Source: CAUPWF01 sp964369425 (GTDB taxonomy: Bacteria; Bacillota; Clostridia; Lachnospirales; Lachnospiraceae). From it: a stretch of 6,472 nucleotides of DNA. A model generated the notes under the pieces. The model had not been told where the DNA came from and searched no databases. It saw only the letters and a program-made list of their open reading frames with translations. Position 1 is the first letter of the stretch. Every line of letters starts with the position of its first letter. The stretch spans positions 1 to 6,472 of the forward strand of contig CAYJGW010000092.1 of NCBI GenBank assembly GCA_964369425.1, in the 5' to 3' direction. This document shows, one piece after another, positions 6,381 through 6,472 of this stretch. The position numbers and the translations under genes were made by a program.

Positions 6381-6472
6381 AACTACTCCTATCTATACTC
6401 GTCCGAAACCACGTCAGCAGTGTTCTCTGGCTGGTCAACTTCTTAATCGTTATATTCCCTGCAAAGTCTTCT
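6373..6472 (-). CDS. 3' end of an unidentified gene, cut by the window edge
   Basis: The last 32 codons of a gene that enters from the right edge, ending at TAG (6373-6375). The visible C-terminus includes NITIKKLTSQRTLL, TWFRTSID and RSSYE. Its stop overlaps the start of the next small ORF by 8 nt. G+C is 43 of 100 bases with codons such as CTG, ACG and CGG, richer than the two defence genes, so it probably belongs to the host or to an older element. The family cannot be named from this fragment. Confidence 0.45.
   Translation of the reverse strand, partial: EDFAGNITIKKLTSQRTLLTWFRTSIDRSSYE

Overview
The window is AT-rich DNA (about 30% G+C in the two large genes). It has AGGAGG-type ribosome binding sites, a TTG start and Lys/Asn/Ile-rich proteins, which fits a low-GC Firmicute, most likely a clostridial or lachnospiral gut or rumen bacterium. 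This taxonomic guess is an inference from composition only.

Almost everything real reads on the minus strand. From right to left in transcription order: (1) the 3' end of an unidentified gene (6373-6472) overlapping a run of short, apparently broken ORFs (about 5987-6380), with G+C near 43% at the right edge; (2) a 4 x 12-bp tandem repeat (5996-6043) directly upstream of a good sigma-A-type promoter (-35 at 5978-5983, -10 at 5955-5960) and a leader of about 100 nt bounded by an 11-bp inverted repeat; (3) a 1080-residue protein (2603-5845) with an N-terminal Cap4/DUF4297-like PD-(D/E)XK nuclease, a STAND/NACHT-like NTPase and a long unrecognised helical C-terminus; (4) a 732-residue protein (305-2503, TTG start) with a second, unrelated-looking PD-(D/E)XK nuclease core near its C-terminus; (5) a degenerate coding remnant (about 124-279), a 19-nt palindrome (93-111) and a strong minus-strand intrinsic terminator (29-65).

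Genes 3 and 4 look like one operon and probably form a two-gene anti-phage system. By analogy with Avs-type STAND proteins, the C-terminus would sense an invader, the ATPase would oligomerise, and the fused nuclease would cut DNA. The second protein would supply an additional nuclease or targeting activity. I do not recognise this exact pair as a named system.

The least expected detail is in the 99-bp gap between the two large genes. It is not really empty: it reads as a plausible N-terminal extension of the second protein, beginning at an ATG 8 nt after the first gene's stop but separated from the main frame by one extra T at a TTT-TAA site. This is either a +1 programmed frameshift, a frame-breaking mutation rescued by the TTG start, or a coincidence.
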